Source: Wenzhouxiangella sp.
GTDB lineage: Bacteria > Pseudomonadota > Gammaproteobacteria > Xanthomonadales > Wenzhouxiangellaceae
Assembly: GCA_007123575.1 (NCBI GenBank)
Contig: SKKV01000123.1
Location: 1-46,990, forward strand
Length of the DNA stretch: 46,990 bases
Direction of reading: 5' to 3'
The notes below the pieces were generated by a model. It did no database searches. It saw only the letters and a list, made by a program, of their open reading frames with translations, and was not told the DNA's origin. Positions within the stretch are counted from its first letter, which is position 1. The number at the start of each line of letters is the position of its first letter. Shown here one piece after another: positions 8,782 through 16,760 of the stretch. The position numbers were made by a program, and so were the translations under genes.

Positions 8782-9889
8782 TCCGGCCCTGGCCGAAGTG
8801 CGCCAGCGGATTGACCAGCTCGACGAGCAGATCCAGGCCCTGATAGCCGAGCGCGCGGCCCAGGCGGCGCGCGTGCGCGCGGCCAAGGGTGATCTGGGCA
8901 GTGCATCGGCCTATTACCGACCAGACCGCGAGGCCCAGGTGCTCCGGCGGGTGATCGAGCGCAACCAGGGGCCCTTGAGCGACTCGGTGATGCTGCGCTT
9001 GTATCGCGAAATCATGTCGGCCTGCCTGGCCCAGCAGGAGCCGATGCGCATTGCCTACCTGGGTCCGGAAGGTACCTTCACCCAGCAGGCTGTCTACCGG
9101 CAGTTCGGACATTCGGTCAATGCGATTGCCCAGCCCAGCATCGAAGAGGTGTTTGTTGCCGTGCAGAGTGGAGAGGCCGATTTCGGCGTCGTCCCGGTGG
9201 AGAACTCCAGCCAGGGCATTGTCAGCCACACTCTGGACATGTTCATGCATTCCGATCTCAAGATCGCCGCCGAGGTCGAGCTGCGTATTCACCAACATTT
9301 GCTGACCCAGGCCCGGCGCCTTGACCAGATCGAGCGGGTTTATGCCCACCAGCAGTCGCTGGCCCAGTGCAAGCACTGGCTGAGCTCGCACCTGGCCCAT
9401 GCCGAGGCCGTGCCAGTGTCCAGCAACGCCGAGGCGGCCCGGCGGGTGCGCCATGCGCCCGATGCCGCGGCCATTGCTGGTCGTCACGCTGCCGAGGTCT
9501 ATGGCTTGCCGGTGCTGTTTGCCAATATCGAAGACCATGTCGACAACACCACACGCTTCCTGATTCTGGGTCGGGAGCTGCTGCCGCCATCGGGCGAGGA
9601 CAAGACCACCCTGCTGGTGGCCGGGCGCGATGGTCCGGGCGCCCTGTTTCGTCTGCTCGAGCCGCTGGCCCGGCACGGGGTCAACATGAACCGGATCGAG
9701 TCCAGGCCCTCGCGTCAGGGGCGCTGGGACTATGTCTTCTTCATTGACGTCGATGGCCATGTCGATGACCCGGCCCTGGCCGCGGCGATGGCTGACCTGG
9801 GTGGCGAGGCGCGCTTGGTAAAGGTGCTGGGTTCCTACCCGCGCGCGGTGCTGGGCCGCCTGCCCGAGGGCGACAGCGAGACGGCCTGA
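8744..9889 (+). CDS. pheA: Bifunctional chorismate mutase / prephenate dehydratase
   Basis: PheA makes phenylpyruvate from chorismate through prephenate. An AroQ-type chorismate mutase helix bundle covers about residues 18-100 (VRQRIDQLDEQIQALIAERA), followed by the prephenate dehydratase domain (AYLGPEGTFTQQA, VVPVENSSQGIVSHTLDMF, and the catalytic TRF in HVDNTTRFLILG). A C-terminal ACT domain contains NRIESRPSRQG, whose ESRP motif binds phenylalanine, so feedback inhibition is expected. I chose the TTG at 8744 (381 residues) because it has a well-spaced ribosome site. GTG 8798 would also leave the mutase domain nearly intact. Confidence 0.95.
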   Translation: MTSSENSSAPGPDPALAEVRQRIDQLDEQIQALIAERAAQAARVRAAKGDLGSASAYYRPDREAQVLRRVIERNQGPLSDSVMLRLYREIMSACLAQQEPMRIAYLGPEGTFTQQAVYRQFGHSVNAIAQPSIEEVFVAVQSGEADFGVVPVENSSQGIVSHTLDMFMHSDLKIAAEVELRIHQHLLTQARRLDQIERVYAHQQSLAQCKHWLSSHLAHAEAVPVSSNAEAARRVRHAPDAAAIAGRHAAEVYGLPVLFANIEDHVDNTTRFLILGRELLPPSGEDKTTLLVAGRDGPGALFRLLEPLARHGVNMNRIESRPSRQGRWDYVFFIDVDGHVDDPALAAAMADLGGEARLVKVLGSYPRAVLGRLPEGDSETA

Positions 9890-9920
9890 TCCGATTAACA
9901 CTCCAAGATTTCAGACTTTT

Positions 9921-11045
9921 ATGAAAACCTACGACTACAACGAACTGGCCGTTGCCGGTGTGCGCGAGCTCAAGCCCTATACCCCGGGCAAGCCTACCTC
10001 CGAACTGGAGCGCGAATATGGGGTCAGCAAGTCGATCAAGCTGGCTTCCAATGAAAACCCGCTTGGCGCCAGCCCGCGTGCCATCGCCGCCATCCGCGAC
10101 GAGCTCGATGACCTGTGGCTGTACCCTGACGCCAACGGCTATTTCCTAAAGAAAACGCTGGCCGAGTATCACGACCTCGATCCGGCCTGCATTACCCTGG
10201 GCAACGGCTCGAACGATGTGCTGGTGTTTCTGGCCCAGGTTTTCTTGAGCCCTGGTCTGGAGGCGGTGTTCTCCCAGTACTGCTTTGCCGTCTATCCCAT
10301 CGCTACGCAAATGGTCGGCGCCACGCCCAGCGTCGCTCCAGCCCTGCCGCGCGACCATGTCATGCCACTGGGCCACGACCTGCGCGCGCTGTATGAGCGA
10401 GTCGGGCCGGATACCCGCCTGGTGTTTGTCGCCAACCCGAACAACCCCACCGGCACCTGGCTGGACGGGGCCCGGCTGAAGGACTTTGTCGGCTCGCTGC
10501 CGCCGCATGTGATCTGCGTGGTCGACGAGGCCTACACCGAGTATGCCGAGTCCGACGCCCTGGGCGATGCCTCAACCTGGCTGCACGAGTTTCCCAACCT
10601 GGTTGTGACCCGAACCTTTTCCAAGGCCTACGGACTGGCCGGCTTGCGGGTCGGGTATGCACTCAGCAATCCCGGCGTGGCCGACCTGCTCAACCGGGTT
10701 CGGCCGGCCTTCAACGTCAATTCGCTCGCCTTGACCGCGGCCAATGCCGCGATTGGCGATCATGAATTCATAGAACGCAGCCGCCAGCTCAACTCCCGCG
10801 GCATAGTGCAACTCTGCCAGGGTCTGGAAGCGCTGGGCGCAAAATGCATTCCGTCGGCGGCTAATTTCATCCTCGCCGAATTCGACCGCTCCGGCGCCGA
10901 GCTCAACGAGCAGCTGCTGCGCGCCGGCGTGATCGTGCGCCCGGTCGGCAATTACGGCCTGGACAACTACCTGCGTATCACCATCGGCACTGCAGCCCAG
11001 AACGATCGCATGCTGGGCGCGCTCAAGGACATCCTAGCCTCATGA
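9921..11045 (+). CDS. hisC: Histidinol-phosphate / aromatic aminotransferase (HisC type)
   Basis: This is a class I/II PLP aminotransferase of the HisC family, which converts imidazole acetol phosphate to histidinol phosphate; copies next to pheA often also aminate phenylpyruvate or prephenate. Family marks are SNENPLGASP near the N-terminus, NPNNPTG, VVDEAYTEY and the PLP-lysine motif RTFSKAYGLAGLRVGY. Length is 374 residues. No Shine-Dalgarno sequence is visible in the 31 bases after pheA. The gene overlaps aroA by ATGA. Without other his genes nearby, a role in aromatic amino acid synthesis is an inference from context. Confidence 0.92.
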   Translation: MKTYDYNELAVAGVRELKPYTPGKPTSELEREYGVSKSIKLASNENPLGASPRAIAAIRDELDDLWLYPDANGYFLKKTLAEYHDLDPACITLGNGSNDVLVFLAQVFLSPGLEAVFSQYCFAVYPIATQMVGATPSVAPALPRDHVMPLGHDLRALYERVGPDTRLVFVANPNNPTGTWLDGARLKDFVGSLPPHVICVVDEAYTEYAESDALGDASTWLHEFPNLVVTRTFSKAYGLAGLRVGYALSNPGVADLLNRVRPAFNVNSLALTAANAAIGDHEFIERSRQLNSRGIVQLCQGLEALGAKCIPSAANFILAEFDRSGAELNEQLLRAGVIVRPVGNYGLDNYLRITIGTAAQNDRMLGALKDILAS

Positions 11046-12343
11046 AACTGAGCGCCAGCCCAGCGGCAGGCCCTTTGAGGGGGGATTACCAGCCGCCGGG
11101 AGACAAGTCCATTTCCCATCGCCTGGCCATCCTTGGCGGTCTGGCCAACGGCGAGACACAGATTCGCGGTTTTCTGGACGCGGCCGACACTCGCGCCACC
11201 CTGGCTGCCATGGCCGCTATGGGTGCCGAGGTCAGCGAGAATGATGGCCTGATCGGCATTCGTGGCGGCCGGCTGCGGGCGCCGTCAACGCCGCTGGACC
11301 TGGGCAACTCCGGCACCGGCATGCGGCTGCTGTGCGGTGCCCTGTGCGGTCACCCGGACCTGCACGGTGCCAGCCTGCAGCTGGTGGGTGATGCCTCGCT
11401 GTCGGCACGGCCCATGGGGCGCATCACCCGACCTTTGGGCGAGATGGGCGCGATGGTTCATGCCAGCGACGGTCACGCGCCATTGAATCTCAAGCCCTGC
11501 GGCCTGAAAGCCATTCGCTACGTGATGCCGGTGGCCAGCGCCCAGGTGAAGACGGCCGTGCTCCTGGCCGGCCTGTTCGCTGAAGGTGATACCGTGGTAG
11601 TAGAGCCCGGCCCCAGCCGCGATCACAGCGAGCGGCTGCTGCCGGCTTTTGGCGTGTCCCTGTTCGACTGCGAGCCGGGCATCGGCCTGCGTGGCGGGCA
11701 GAAGCTCAGGGCGGCAAGCTGTCATGTGCCGGGTGATCTGAGTTCGGCGGCCTTCGTGGTCGGCGCCGGATTGCTGGCGGCGGGTACCGAGGGCTTGAAT
11801 CTGGCCAATGTCGGCCTCAACCCAACTCGCGACGGCGTTCTGCGCATTCTGCGCGCCATGGGCGGCAATATCGAGCTCGAAGCCGGCGATGCCGTGGGTG
11901 CCGAGCCTGTTGGCCGCCTGCTGGTCAGGCAGTCGTCTCTGACCGGCATTGATATTCCGGCCGAGTGGGTGCCGCTGGCAATTGACGAGTTCCCGCTGAT
12001 CATGGCCCTGGCCGCCGTAGCCGAGGGCACCACGCGCATTCAGGGAGCGGCAGAACTCAGGGTCAAGGAATCCGATCGCCTGGCAGTGATGAGCGAGCAG
12101 CTCCGGCGCCTGGGTGTGAAGGTCGAGGAAACGCCGGACGGCGCCATCATTGAAGGTGGAGAGGTCAAGGGCGGGCAGGTCGACAGTGCCGGCGATCACC
12201 GCATTGCGATGAGCCTGGCCGTGCTGGCCCTGGTCGCCCGTGAGCCCGTGGAAATCGACAACGCGGAGTGGATTCGGACCAGCTACCCCGGATTTGCCGA
12301 CGACTTGCGCGCCCTTGGCGCCCAGCTTGAATGGATCGATTGA
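11042..12343 (+). CDS. aroA: 3-phosphoshikimate 1-carboxyvinyltransferase (EPSP synthase)
   Basis: AroA joins shikimate 3-phosphate and PEP, the sixth step of the shikimate pathway. Visible motifs are PGDKSISHR near residue 20, LGNSGTGMRLL near 85-95, SARPMGR, then SAQVK near 166, RDHSE near 194 and NPTR near 260. The combination GDKS, SAQxK, RDHSE and NxTR is the set described for class II EPSP synthases (Bacillus/CP4 group). In pseudomonads the aroA at this locus is fused behind tyrA; here it stands alone with 433 residues. It starts inside the last codon of hisC (ATGA overlap), so translation is coupled. Confidence 0.97.
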   Translation: MKLSASPAAGPLRGDYQPPGDKSISHRLAILGGLANGETQIRGFLDAADTRATLAAMAAMGAEVSENDGLIGIRGGRLRAPSTPLDLGNSGTGMRLLCGALCGHPDLHGASLQLVGDASLSARPMGRITRPLGEMGAMVHASDGHAPLNLKPCGLKAIRYVMPVASAQVKTAVLLAGLFAEGDTVVVEPGPSRDHSERLLPAFGVSLFDCEPGIGLRGGQKLRAASCHVPGDLSSAAFVVGAGLLAAGTEGLNLANVGLNPTRDGVLRILRAMGGNIELEAGDAVGAEPVGRLLVRQSSLTGIDIPAEWVPLAIDEFPLIMALAAVAEGTTRIQGAAELRVKESDRLAVMSEQLRRLGVKVEETPDGAIIEGGEVKGGQVDSAGDHRIAMSLAVLALVAREPVEIDNAEWIRTSYPGFADDLRALGAQLEWID

Positions 12344-12349
12344 AAGCCT

Positions 12350-13036
12350 ATGACCAGCAAGCACACTCGGGAAGTGCCCGTGCTGACGATTGACGGTCCG
12401 TCCGGAGCCGGCAAGGGCGCTGTGGCCGCCAATGTCGCCCGCCGCCTGGGTTGGAAGGCGCTGGACTCGGGTGCGGTTTATCGTGCCGTGGCAGCCAGCG
12501 CCCTGGATCAGAACGTCTCAGCCGAGGATGTTGATGTCCTGGTCGCCCTTTGTGACGATCTGCCGCTGAGTTTCGAGGCTGGCGATGACGGCATTCGGGT
12601 TTTCCTGGATGGCCAGCCTGTAGATGGCCGACTGCGCCAGGAAGAAGTCAGCTCCATGAGCTCCCGAATTGCTTCGCAGTCAGCCGTCCGCGCCGCCCTG
12701 ATGGATCTGCAGCGCAGTTTCCGCCAGCCGCCTGGGCTGGTGGCAGACGGTCGCGATATGGGCACTGTGGTCTTCCCGGATGCTCAAATCAAGGTTTTTC
12801 TCGATGCCAGCGTCGAAGAAAGAGCGAATCGACGCTACAAACAGTTGAAAGAAAAGGGCAAAGATGTTAACTTTCTCCGTCTTTTTCGCGACCTGGAGGC
12901 GCGGGACCGTCGTGACCGCGAGCGATCCGTATCGCCAACCGTTCCAGCCGCCGACGCCGAGGTGATCGATTCAACGGCGATGACGCTGGAAGCAGTGATT
13001 GATCGAGTGTTGTCCATCGCGCGTGAGCGCGTCTGA
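12350..13036 (+). CDS. cmk: Cytidylate kinase
   Basis: Cmk phosphorylates CMP and dCMP with ATP. The P-loop GPSGAGKG is at about residues 16-23, followed by LDSGAVYRAVA, the CMP-binding insert, DGRDMGTVVFPDA and the lid region with RDRRDRERS. At 228 residues it matches the family. It starts 6 bases after aroA. The aroA-cmk-rpsA order is conserved through gammaproteobacteria. A terminator-like hairpin follows 28 bases after the stop. Confidence 0.97.
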   Translation: MTSKHTREVPVLTIDGPSGAGKGAVAANVARRLGWKALDSGAVYRAVAASALDQNVSAEDVDVLVALCDDLPLSFEAGDDGIRVFLDGQPVDGRLRQEEVSSMSSRIASQSAVRAALMDLQRSFRQPPGLVADGRDMGTVVFPDAQIKVFLDASVEERANRRYKQLKEKGKDVNFLRLFRDLEARDRRDRERSVSPTVPAADAEVIDSTAMTLEAVIDRVLSIARERV

Positions 13037-13064
13037 ACCATCAGTCCGGAAAAGATTTTTGGGT

Positions 13065-13098
13065 GCTGGCTGCCGCTGGGCGGTAGCCGGTGTTTTTT
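13065..13098 (+). terminator. Terminator-like hairpin between cmk and rpsA
   Basis: The arms 13065-13074 and 13082-13091 can pair over 10 base pairs (three G-U), with one further pair closing a five-base loop. One G and then six T (13093-13098) follow. This is the form of an intrinsic terminator or attenuator. It would limit read-through from the amino acid block into rpsA, so rpsA would need its own promoter or anti-termination. No folding energy was computed. Confidence 0.6.
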
Positions 13099-13100
13099 AA

Positions 13101-13188
13101 CGAGCGTTCGCGCTTCGTCTTGCAGCTGCCCCGTCGAAAACGATGGCAGCCACCGAAGGCAACGCAGATGACTAAAGAGACGAAGCGC
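13101..13188 (+). promoter_or_regulatory. Structured leader of rpsA with two competing folds
   Basis: A perfect 10-base inverted repeat, GCGCTTCGTC (13110-13119) and GACGAAGCGC (13179-13188), encloses an inner hairpin: GCTGCC (13125-13130) with GGCAGC (13145-13150), plus CGT/ACG inside. The left outer arm can instead pair locally: CGAGCG (13101-13106), loop TTCG, then CGCTTCG (13111-13117). The two folds exclude each other. E. coli rpsA is known to use a hairpin-rich initiation region for S1 autoregulation; a similar role here is inferred. Confidence 0.5.
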
Positions 13189-13234
13189 TTTGAATGCACA
13201 AGCCGCACAGATCTTGCAGGATGAACCAGCCGCA

Positions 13235-14905
13235 ATGACCGAAACGTTTGCAGAATTATTTGAACAGAGCCTGACCGAGAAGGATCTTCGCCCCGGTGCG
13301 ATCATCACCGGTCGGGTGGTAGAAATCCGCGACGATGCCGTCGTCATCAATGCCGGCCTGAAGTCGGAAGGCATTGTGCCCATCCACCAGTTCGAGAAGC
13401 CGGACGGCGAGCTCGAAGTGGAAGTGGGTGACGAAGTCGAGGTTTCTCTGGATGCCGTGGAAGATGGTTTTGGCGAAACCCGCCTGTCGCGCGAAAAAGC
13501 CAAGCGTTCTCGCGTGTGGACCACGCTGGAGAAGGTTTTTGAGGCAGAAGACAACGTAATCGGCCAGATTTCCGGCAAGGTCAAGGGCGGTTTCACCGTC
13601 AATATCGATGGCATTCGGGCCTTTCTGCCCGGTTCGCTGGTGGATGTGCGTCCGGTGCGCGACCCGGCCTATCTGGAAGGCAAGGACCTTGAATTCAAGA
13701 TCATCAAGCTGGATCGCCGCCGCAATAACCTGGTCGTCAGCCGCCGCGCCGTGGTCGAGCATGAGTACGCCGCCGAGCGTGATGATCTGATCGAGCGCCT
13801 GACCGAAGGGGCAGTGATTAAGGGTGTGGTCAAGAACCTGACCGACTACGGTGCCTTCCTGGATCTGGGCGGTATCGACGGTCTGTTGCACATTACCGAC
13901 ATGGCCTGGAAGCGGGTTCGTCATCCGTCCGAGGTAGTTGAAGTGGGTGACGAGCTGGAAGTTCGTGTGCTTCGCTTTGATCGCGAGCGTATGCGCGTCT
14001 CGCTGGGCCTCAAGCAGCTCGGCGATGATCCGTGGACCAATATCGACCGCCGCTACCCGCCGACCACGCGTCTGTTCGGCAAGGTGACCAACATCACCGA
14101 CTACGGCTGCTTCGTCGAAATCGAAGATGGTGTCGAAGGTCTGGTTCACGTTTCGGAAATGGACTGGACCAACAAGAACGTCAACCCGGCCAAGGTGGTT
14201 CACGTTGGCCAGGAAGTCGAGGTCATGGTGCTGGATGTCGATGAAGAGCGTCGCCGCATCTCGCTGGGCATGAAGCAGTGCGCCCCGAACCCGTGGGAAG
14301 CGTTCGCGGCCACCCACAACAAGGGCGACAAGGTCAGCGGTGCGATCAAGTCGATCACCGATTTCGGTATCTTCATCGGCCTGGACGGCGGCATCGACGG
14401 CCTGGTTCACCTGTCGGATATTTCCTGGATGACCCCGGGCGAAGATGCCATCCGCAATTTCCGCAAGGGTGAAGAAGTCGAGGCTTCTGTTCTGGCTGTT
14501 GATCCCGAGCGTGAGCGCATTTCACTGGGAATCAAGCAGCTTGAGCAGGATCCGTTTGCTACCTACATGGCCGAGCATCCGCGCGGTTCTGTTGTGACCG
14601 GCAAGGTCAAGACGGTTGATCCCCGGGGCGCGGTCATTGAGCTGGCCGACGGCGTTGATGGTTACATCAAGGCCTCGGATCTGGCCAAGGAGCGCGTTGA
14701 TGATGCCACCAAGATCTTGTCAGAGGGCGACGAGATCGAGGCCAAGTTCGTGGCGCTTGACCGCAAGACCCGCAGCCTGAGCCTGTCTGTTCGGGCCAAG
14801 GACGAGGCGGAACTGGCCGAAGCGCTTGATCAGTACCAGTCGCGTTCCGGCAGCGGTGGTGCTACGCTGGGCGACCTGCTCAAGGAGCAGCTCGGTAAGG
14901 ACTGA
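13235..14905 (+). CDS. rpsA: 30S ribosomal protein S1
   Basis: S1 unfolds mRNA on the 30S subunit and is needed to initiate on leaders with weak ribosome sites. Six S1/OB repeats can be followed; their ends show the recurring pattern VSLG/ISLG(I/M)KQ. I chose ATG 13235, whose product begins MTETFAELFEQSLTEKDLRPG, aligning with the start of E. coli S1; the frame is open upstream to a TTG at 13190. The 556 residues equal the usual length. Only a poorly placed AGGA (13 bases away) precedes the start, which is typical of autoregulated rpsA. The upstream leader is highly structured. Confidence 0.97.
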   Translation: MTETFAELFEQSLTEKDLRPGAIITGRVVEIRDDAVVINAGLKSEGIVPIHQFEKPDGELEVEVGDEVEVSLDAVEDGFGETRLSREKAKRSRVWTTLEKVFEAEDNVIGQISGKVKGGFTVNIDGIRAFLPGSLVDVRPVRDPAYLEGKDLEFKIIKLDRRRNNLVVSRRAVVEHEYAAERDDLIERLTEGAVIKGVVKNLTDYGAFLDLGGIDGLLHITDMAWKRVRHPSEVVEVGDELEVRVLRFDRERMRVSLGLKQLGDDPWTNIDRRYPPTTRLFGKVTNITDYGCFVEIEDGVEGLVHVSEMDWTNKNVNPAKVVHVGQEVEVMVLDVDEERRRISLGMKQCAPNPWEAFAATHNKGDKVSGAIKSITDFGIFIGLDGGIDGLVHLSDISWMTPGEDAIRNFRKGEEVEASVLAVDPERERISLGIKQLEQDPFATYMAEHPRGSVVTGKVKTVDPRGAVIELADGVDGYIKASDLAKERVDDATKILSEGDEIEAKFVALDRKTRSLSLSVRAKDEAELAEALDQYQSRSGSGGATLGDLLKEQLGKD

Positions 14906-14917
14906 TAGCGGGACTGA

Positions 14918-14946
14918 ACCGACCGGCGGTCCGCAGGGCCGTCGGT
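14918..14946 (+). other. Hairpin between rpsA and ihfB
   Basis: ACCGAC(C)GGC at 14918-14927 pairs with GCCGTCGGT at 14938-14946, nine base pairs with one bulged C. Only TT follows, so this is a weak terminator at best. It may instead protect the rpsA message end or reduce read-through to ihfB. Confidence 0.45.
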
Positions 14947-14967
14947 TTGCCTGATGGGGATAGGCTT

Positions 14968-15255
14968 ATGACAAAATCCGAATTGATTGAGCGCTTATCC
15001 GCCAGTCAAACTCACCTAAGCCAGGCGGATGTGGAGCTGGCGGTACGCTCAATGCTTGAGCAGCTTAGTCGCGCCTTATCCGATGGAGAGCGAATTGAAA
15101 TCCGTGGGTTTGGCAGCTTTTCCCTGCATTTTCGTCCCCCACGAATGGGCCGCAACCCGAAAACCGGAGACGCCGTGGCATTGCCAGGCAAGCATGTCCC
15201 ACACTTTAAGCCTGGCAAGGCTTTGCGCGAGCGGGTCAACGGCAAGTCGAACTGA
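14968..15255 (+). CDS. ihfB: Integration host factor beta subunit
   Basis: IHF-beta pairs with IHF-alpha to bend DNA sharply at specific sites. The 95-residue product starts MTKSELIERLS and contains EIRGFGSFSLHFRPPRMGRNPKTGD, the DNA-wrapping arm with the intercalating proline in GRNPKTG, and ends with HVPHFKPGKALRERV. The frame is open 21 bases upstream to a TTG, but the ATG at 14968 has a GGGGA ribosome site and gives the family's exact length. It follows rpsA, as in most gammaproteobacteria. Confidence 0.97.
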   Translation: MTKSELIERLSASQTHLSQADVELAVRSMLEQLSRALSDGERIEIRGFGSFSLHFRPPRMGRNPKTGDAVALPGKHVPHFKPGKALRERVNGKSN

Positions 15256-15272
15256 ATTGGCGCTTCGGATGT

Positions 15273-15293
15273 CCGCTAATCTAAGATTGGCGG
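15273..15293 (+). other. Hairpin between ihfB and lapA
   Basis: CCGCTAATC (15273-15281) and GATTGGCGG (15285-15293) form nine pairs (one G-U) around a TAA loop, without a T-run after it. It lies 18 bases after the ihfB stop; function unknown, possibly end protection of the ihfB message. Confidence 0.4.
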
Positions 15294-15332
15294 TAAGCTG
15301 ATATCTGTCAATCCGAGGTCTTGAAAGCAGAC

Positions 15333-15602
15333 ATGTTCCGCTGGTTAATCCTAGTTGCTTGCGTGCTAGCCGCCTTGTTCGGTCTCTCTGTTGGCGTCAT
15401 GAACCCCGATCCGATCCACGCTAGCCTGCCGGGCTTTCAGATTGAGCTTGCCTTGGGCAGTTTACTCGTGCTGGCCCTGGCCTGCGGCGTTGTAATGGGT
15501 TTCCTTGCCTGTCTGATTCTGTTTTACCTGCCGGCGCGCCTGCGGCGCAATCGATCCTCATCCCGCTCGGAAAACGAAAGTCTGACCGAGCGAAATGCTT
15601 GA
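15333..15602 (+). CDS. lapA: Lipopolysaccharide assembly protein A domain protein (LapA/YciS)
   Basis: A small inner-membrane protein with two membrane segments: about residues 2-22 (LILVACVLAALFGLSVG) and 36-64 (LGSLLVLALACGVVMGF), joined by a short periplasmic loop with MNPDPI, and a basic, serine-rich cytoplasmic tail. This is the plan of LapA, which acts with LapB in controlling LpxC and LPS synthesis. I prefer ATG 15333 (89 residues). TTG 15321 is possible, but its GAGG is only two bases away. The last 8 bases overlap lapB. Position between ihfB and lapB is conserved in many gammaproteobacteria. Confidence 0.88.
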   Translation: MFRWLILVACVLAALFGLSVGVMNPDPIHASLPGFQIELALGSLLVLALACGVVMGFLACLILFYLPARLRRNRSSSRSENESLTERNA

Positions 15603-16758
15603 GTTGTTCTTGCTGTTTGCGCTGCTGCCGATAGCGGCAGCCAGCGGCTGGTGGTTGGCCAGGCGTCGCGAGTCGGGTCGTCGTCAGCGTGACTCGGCGC
15701 TGTCCAGCAACTATTTCCGTGGTCTGAATTATCTGCTTAACGAGCAGCCCGACAAGGCCATTGAAGTCTTTCTAGAAATTGCTGAAATCAACCAAGACAC
15801 CGTGGAGACGCATCTGGCGCTTGGCAACCTGTTTCGCCGACGTGGTGAGATGGACAAGGCCATTCGGTTTCACAAGCACATCATCAGTCGGCCAAACCTC
15901 ACCGACGAGCAGCGTTCCCAGGCGCTGCTGGAACTGGGTGAGGACTACATGCGGGCAGGTCTGTTGGATCGGGCCGAAAAGCTGTTTGCGCAGCTTCTCG
16001 AGAATGATGCCAGGGCCGAGCTGCCTGCCCGGCAATTACTGGACATCTACCAGCAGGAGAAGGACTGGAAAAAAGCAATCGCCTGTTCGCGGCATTTGAC
16101 CGACGACAACGCGCAGACGCAGCAACTCGTGGCTCAGTTCCACTGCGAGTTGGCTTGGCAAGCGTTGCAGGCCGGTGAGGTCGATGGCGTGCGAAAGCAT
16201 CTGCGCCAAGCGCGCCGTTGCGACCCGCGCAACCCCAGGCCGCGTTTACTTGAAGGGGAGCTGAACTGGCGGGGGTCGAATTGGTCGGATGCACTGCAAT
16301 GTTATATCGAAGCCTGCCAGCTTGATCGTGACTGCGCTGTCCTGGTGCTGGATCGAATCGTCGGCTGTTTCCGCCACCTGGGCGAACGAGAACGGCTTGA
16401 AGGCTGGCTGAACGAACAGGTCGAGGTGGGCAAACTGACAACCCCCGCCCTGGTGTTGGCCGAGCTTCGCGCCGAACGTGATCCGCACAGCGCGGTTGAG
16501 TTTCTGCTCGACTACTTGTCGAGGCGGCCAACGGTGCGCGGCCTGGAGTGCCTGATGAACCTGTTGCATGACCATGACTTCGGGCTTGAACAAATCGGGC
16601 CAGAATTGATCCGTGATTTGATGCAGCGCCTGATTGAGGGGCAGCCTGTTTATCGGTGTACGCACTGCGGTTTCAGCGGCAGTTCTTATCATTGGCTTTG
16701 CCCTAGCTGTCGACGCTGGAATACGACACGGGTGATCAACGGGGTTCTGGGAGAGTAG
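15595..16758 (+). CDS. lapB: Lipopolysaccharide assembly protein LapB (YciM)
   Basis: LapB is an inner-membrane-anchored TPR protein that presents LpxC to FtsH for degradation and so sets the rate of LPS synthesis. An N-terminal membrane helix (residues 2-20) is followed by a chain of TPR helices (for example FRGLNYLLNEQPDKAIEVF and FRRRGEMDKAIRF), and the C-terminus carries the rubredoxin-like zinc site CTHC...CPSC at about 355-372. The 387 residues equal the family length. It overlaps lapA. The FtsH regulators HflK and HflC are encoded 12 kb upstream, and LPS-type sugar genes follow directly. Confidence 0.95.
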   Translation: MLELFLLFALLPIAAASGWWLARRRESGRRQRDSALSSNYFRGLNYLLNEQPDKAIEVFLEIAEINQDTVETHLALGNLFRRRGEMDKAIRFHKHIISRPNLTDEQRSQALLELGEDYMRAGLLDRAEKLFAQLLENDARAELPARQLLDIYQQEKDWKKAIACSRHLTDDNAQTQQLVAQFHCELAWQALQAGEVDGVRKHLRQARRCDPRNPRPRLLEGELNWRGSNWSDALQCYIEACQLDRDCAVLVLDRIVGCFRHLGERERLEGWLNEQVEVGKLTTPALVLAELRAERDPHSAVEFLLDYLSRRPTVRGLECLMNLLHDHDFGLEQIGPELIRDLMQRLIEGQPVYRCTHCGFSGSSYHWLCPSCRRWNTTRVINGVLGE

Positions 16759-16760
16759 GC

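Noticed and set aside
8192..9901. A 569-residue open frame on the - strand opposite serC and pheA
   Set aside because: It spans two genuine genes on the + strand, has shadow composition and ends in low-complexity Arg/Pro/Ser sequence.
13256..14410. A 384-residue open frame on the - strand opposite rpsA
   Set aside because: S1 repeats on the + strand are unmistakable; the reverse product shows no family motif.
13837..14560. Internal repeats in rpsA as a duplication or recombination site
   Set aside because: The similarity reflects successive S1 domains and is normal for the protein.
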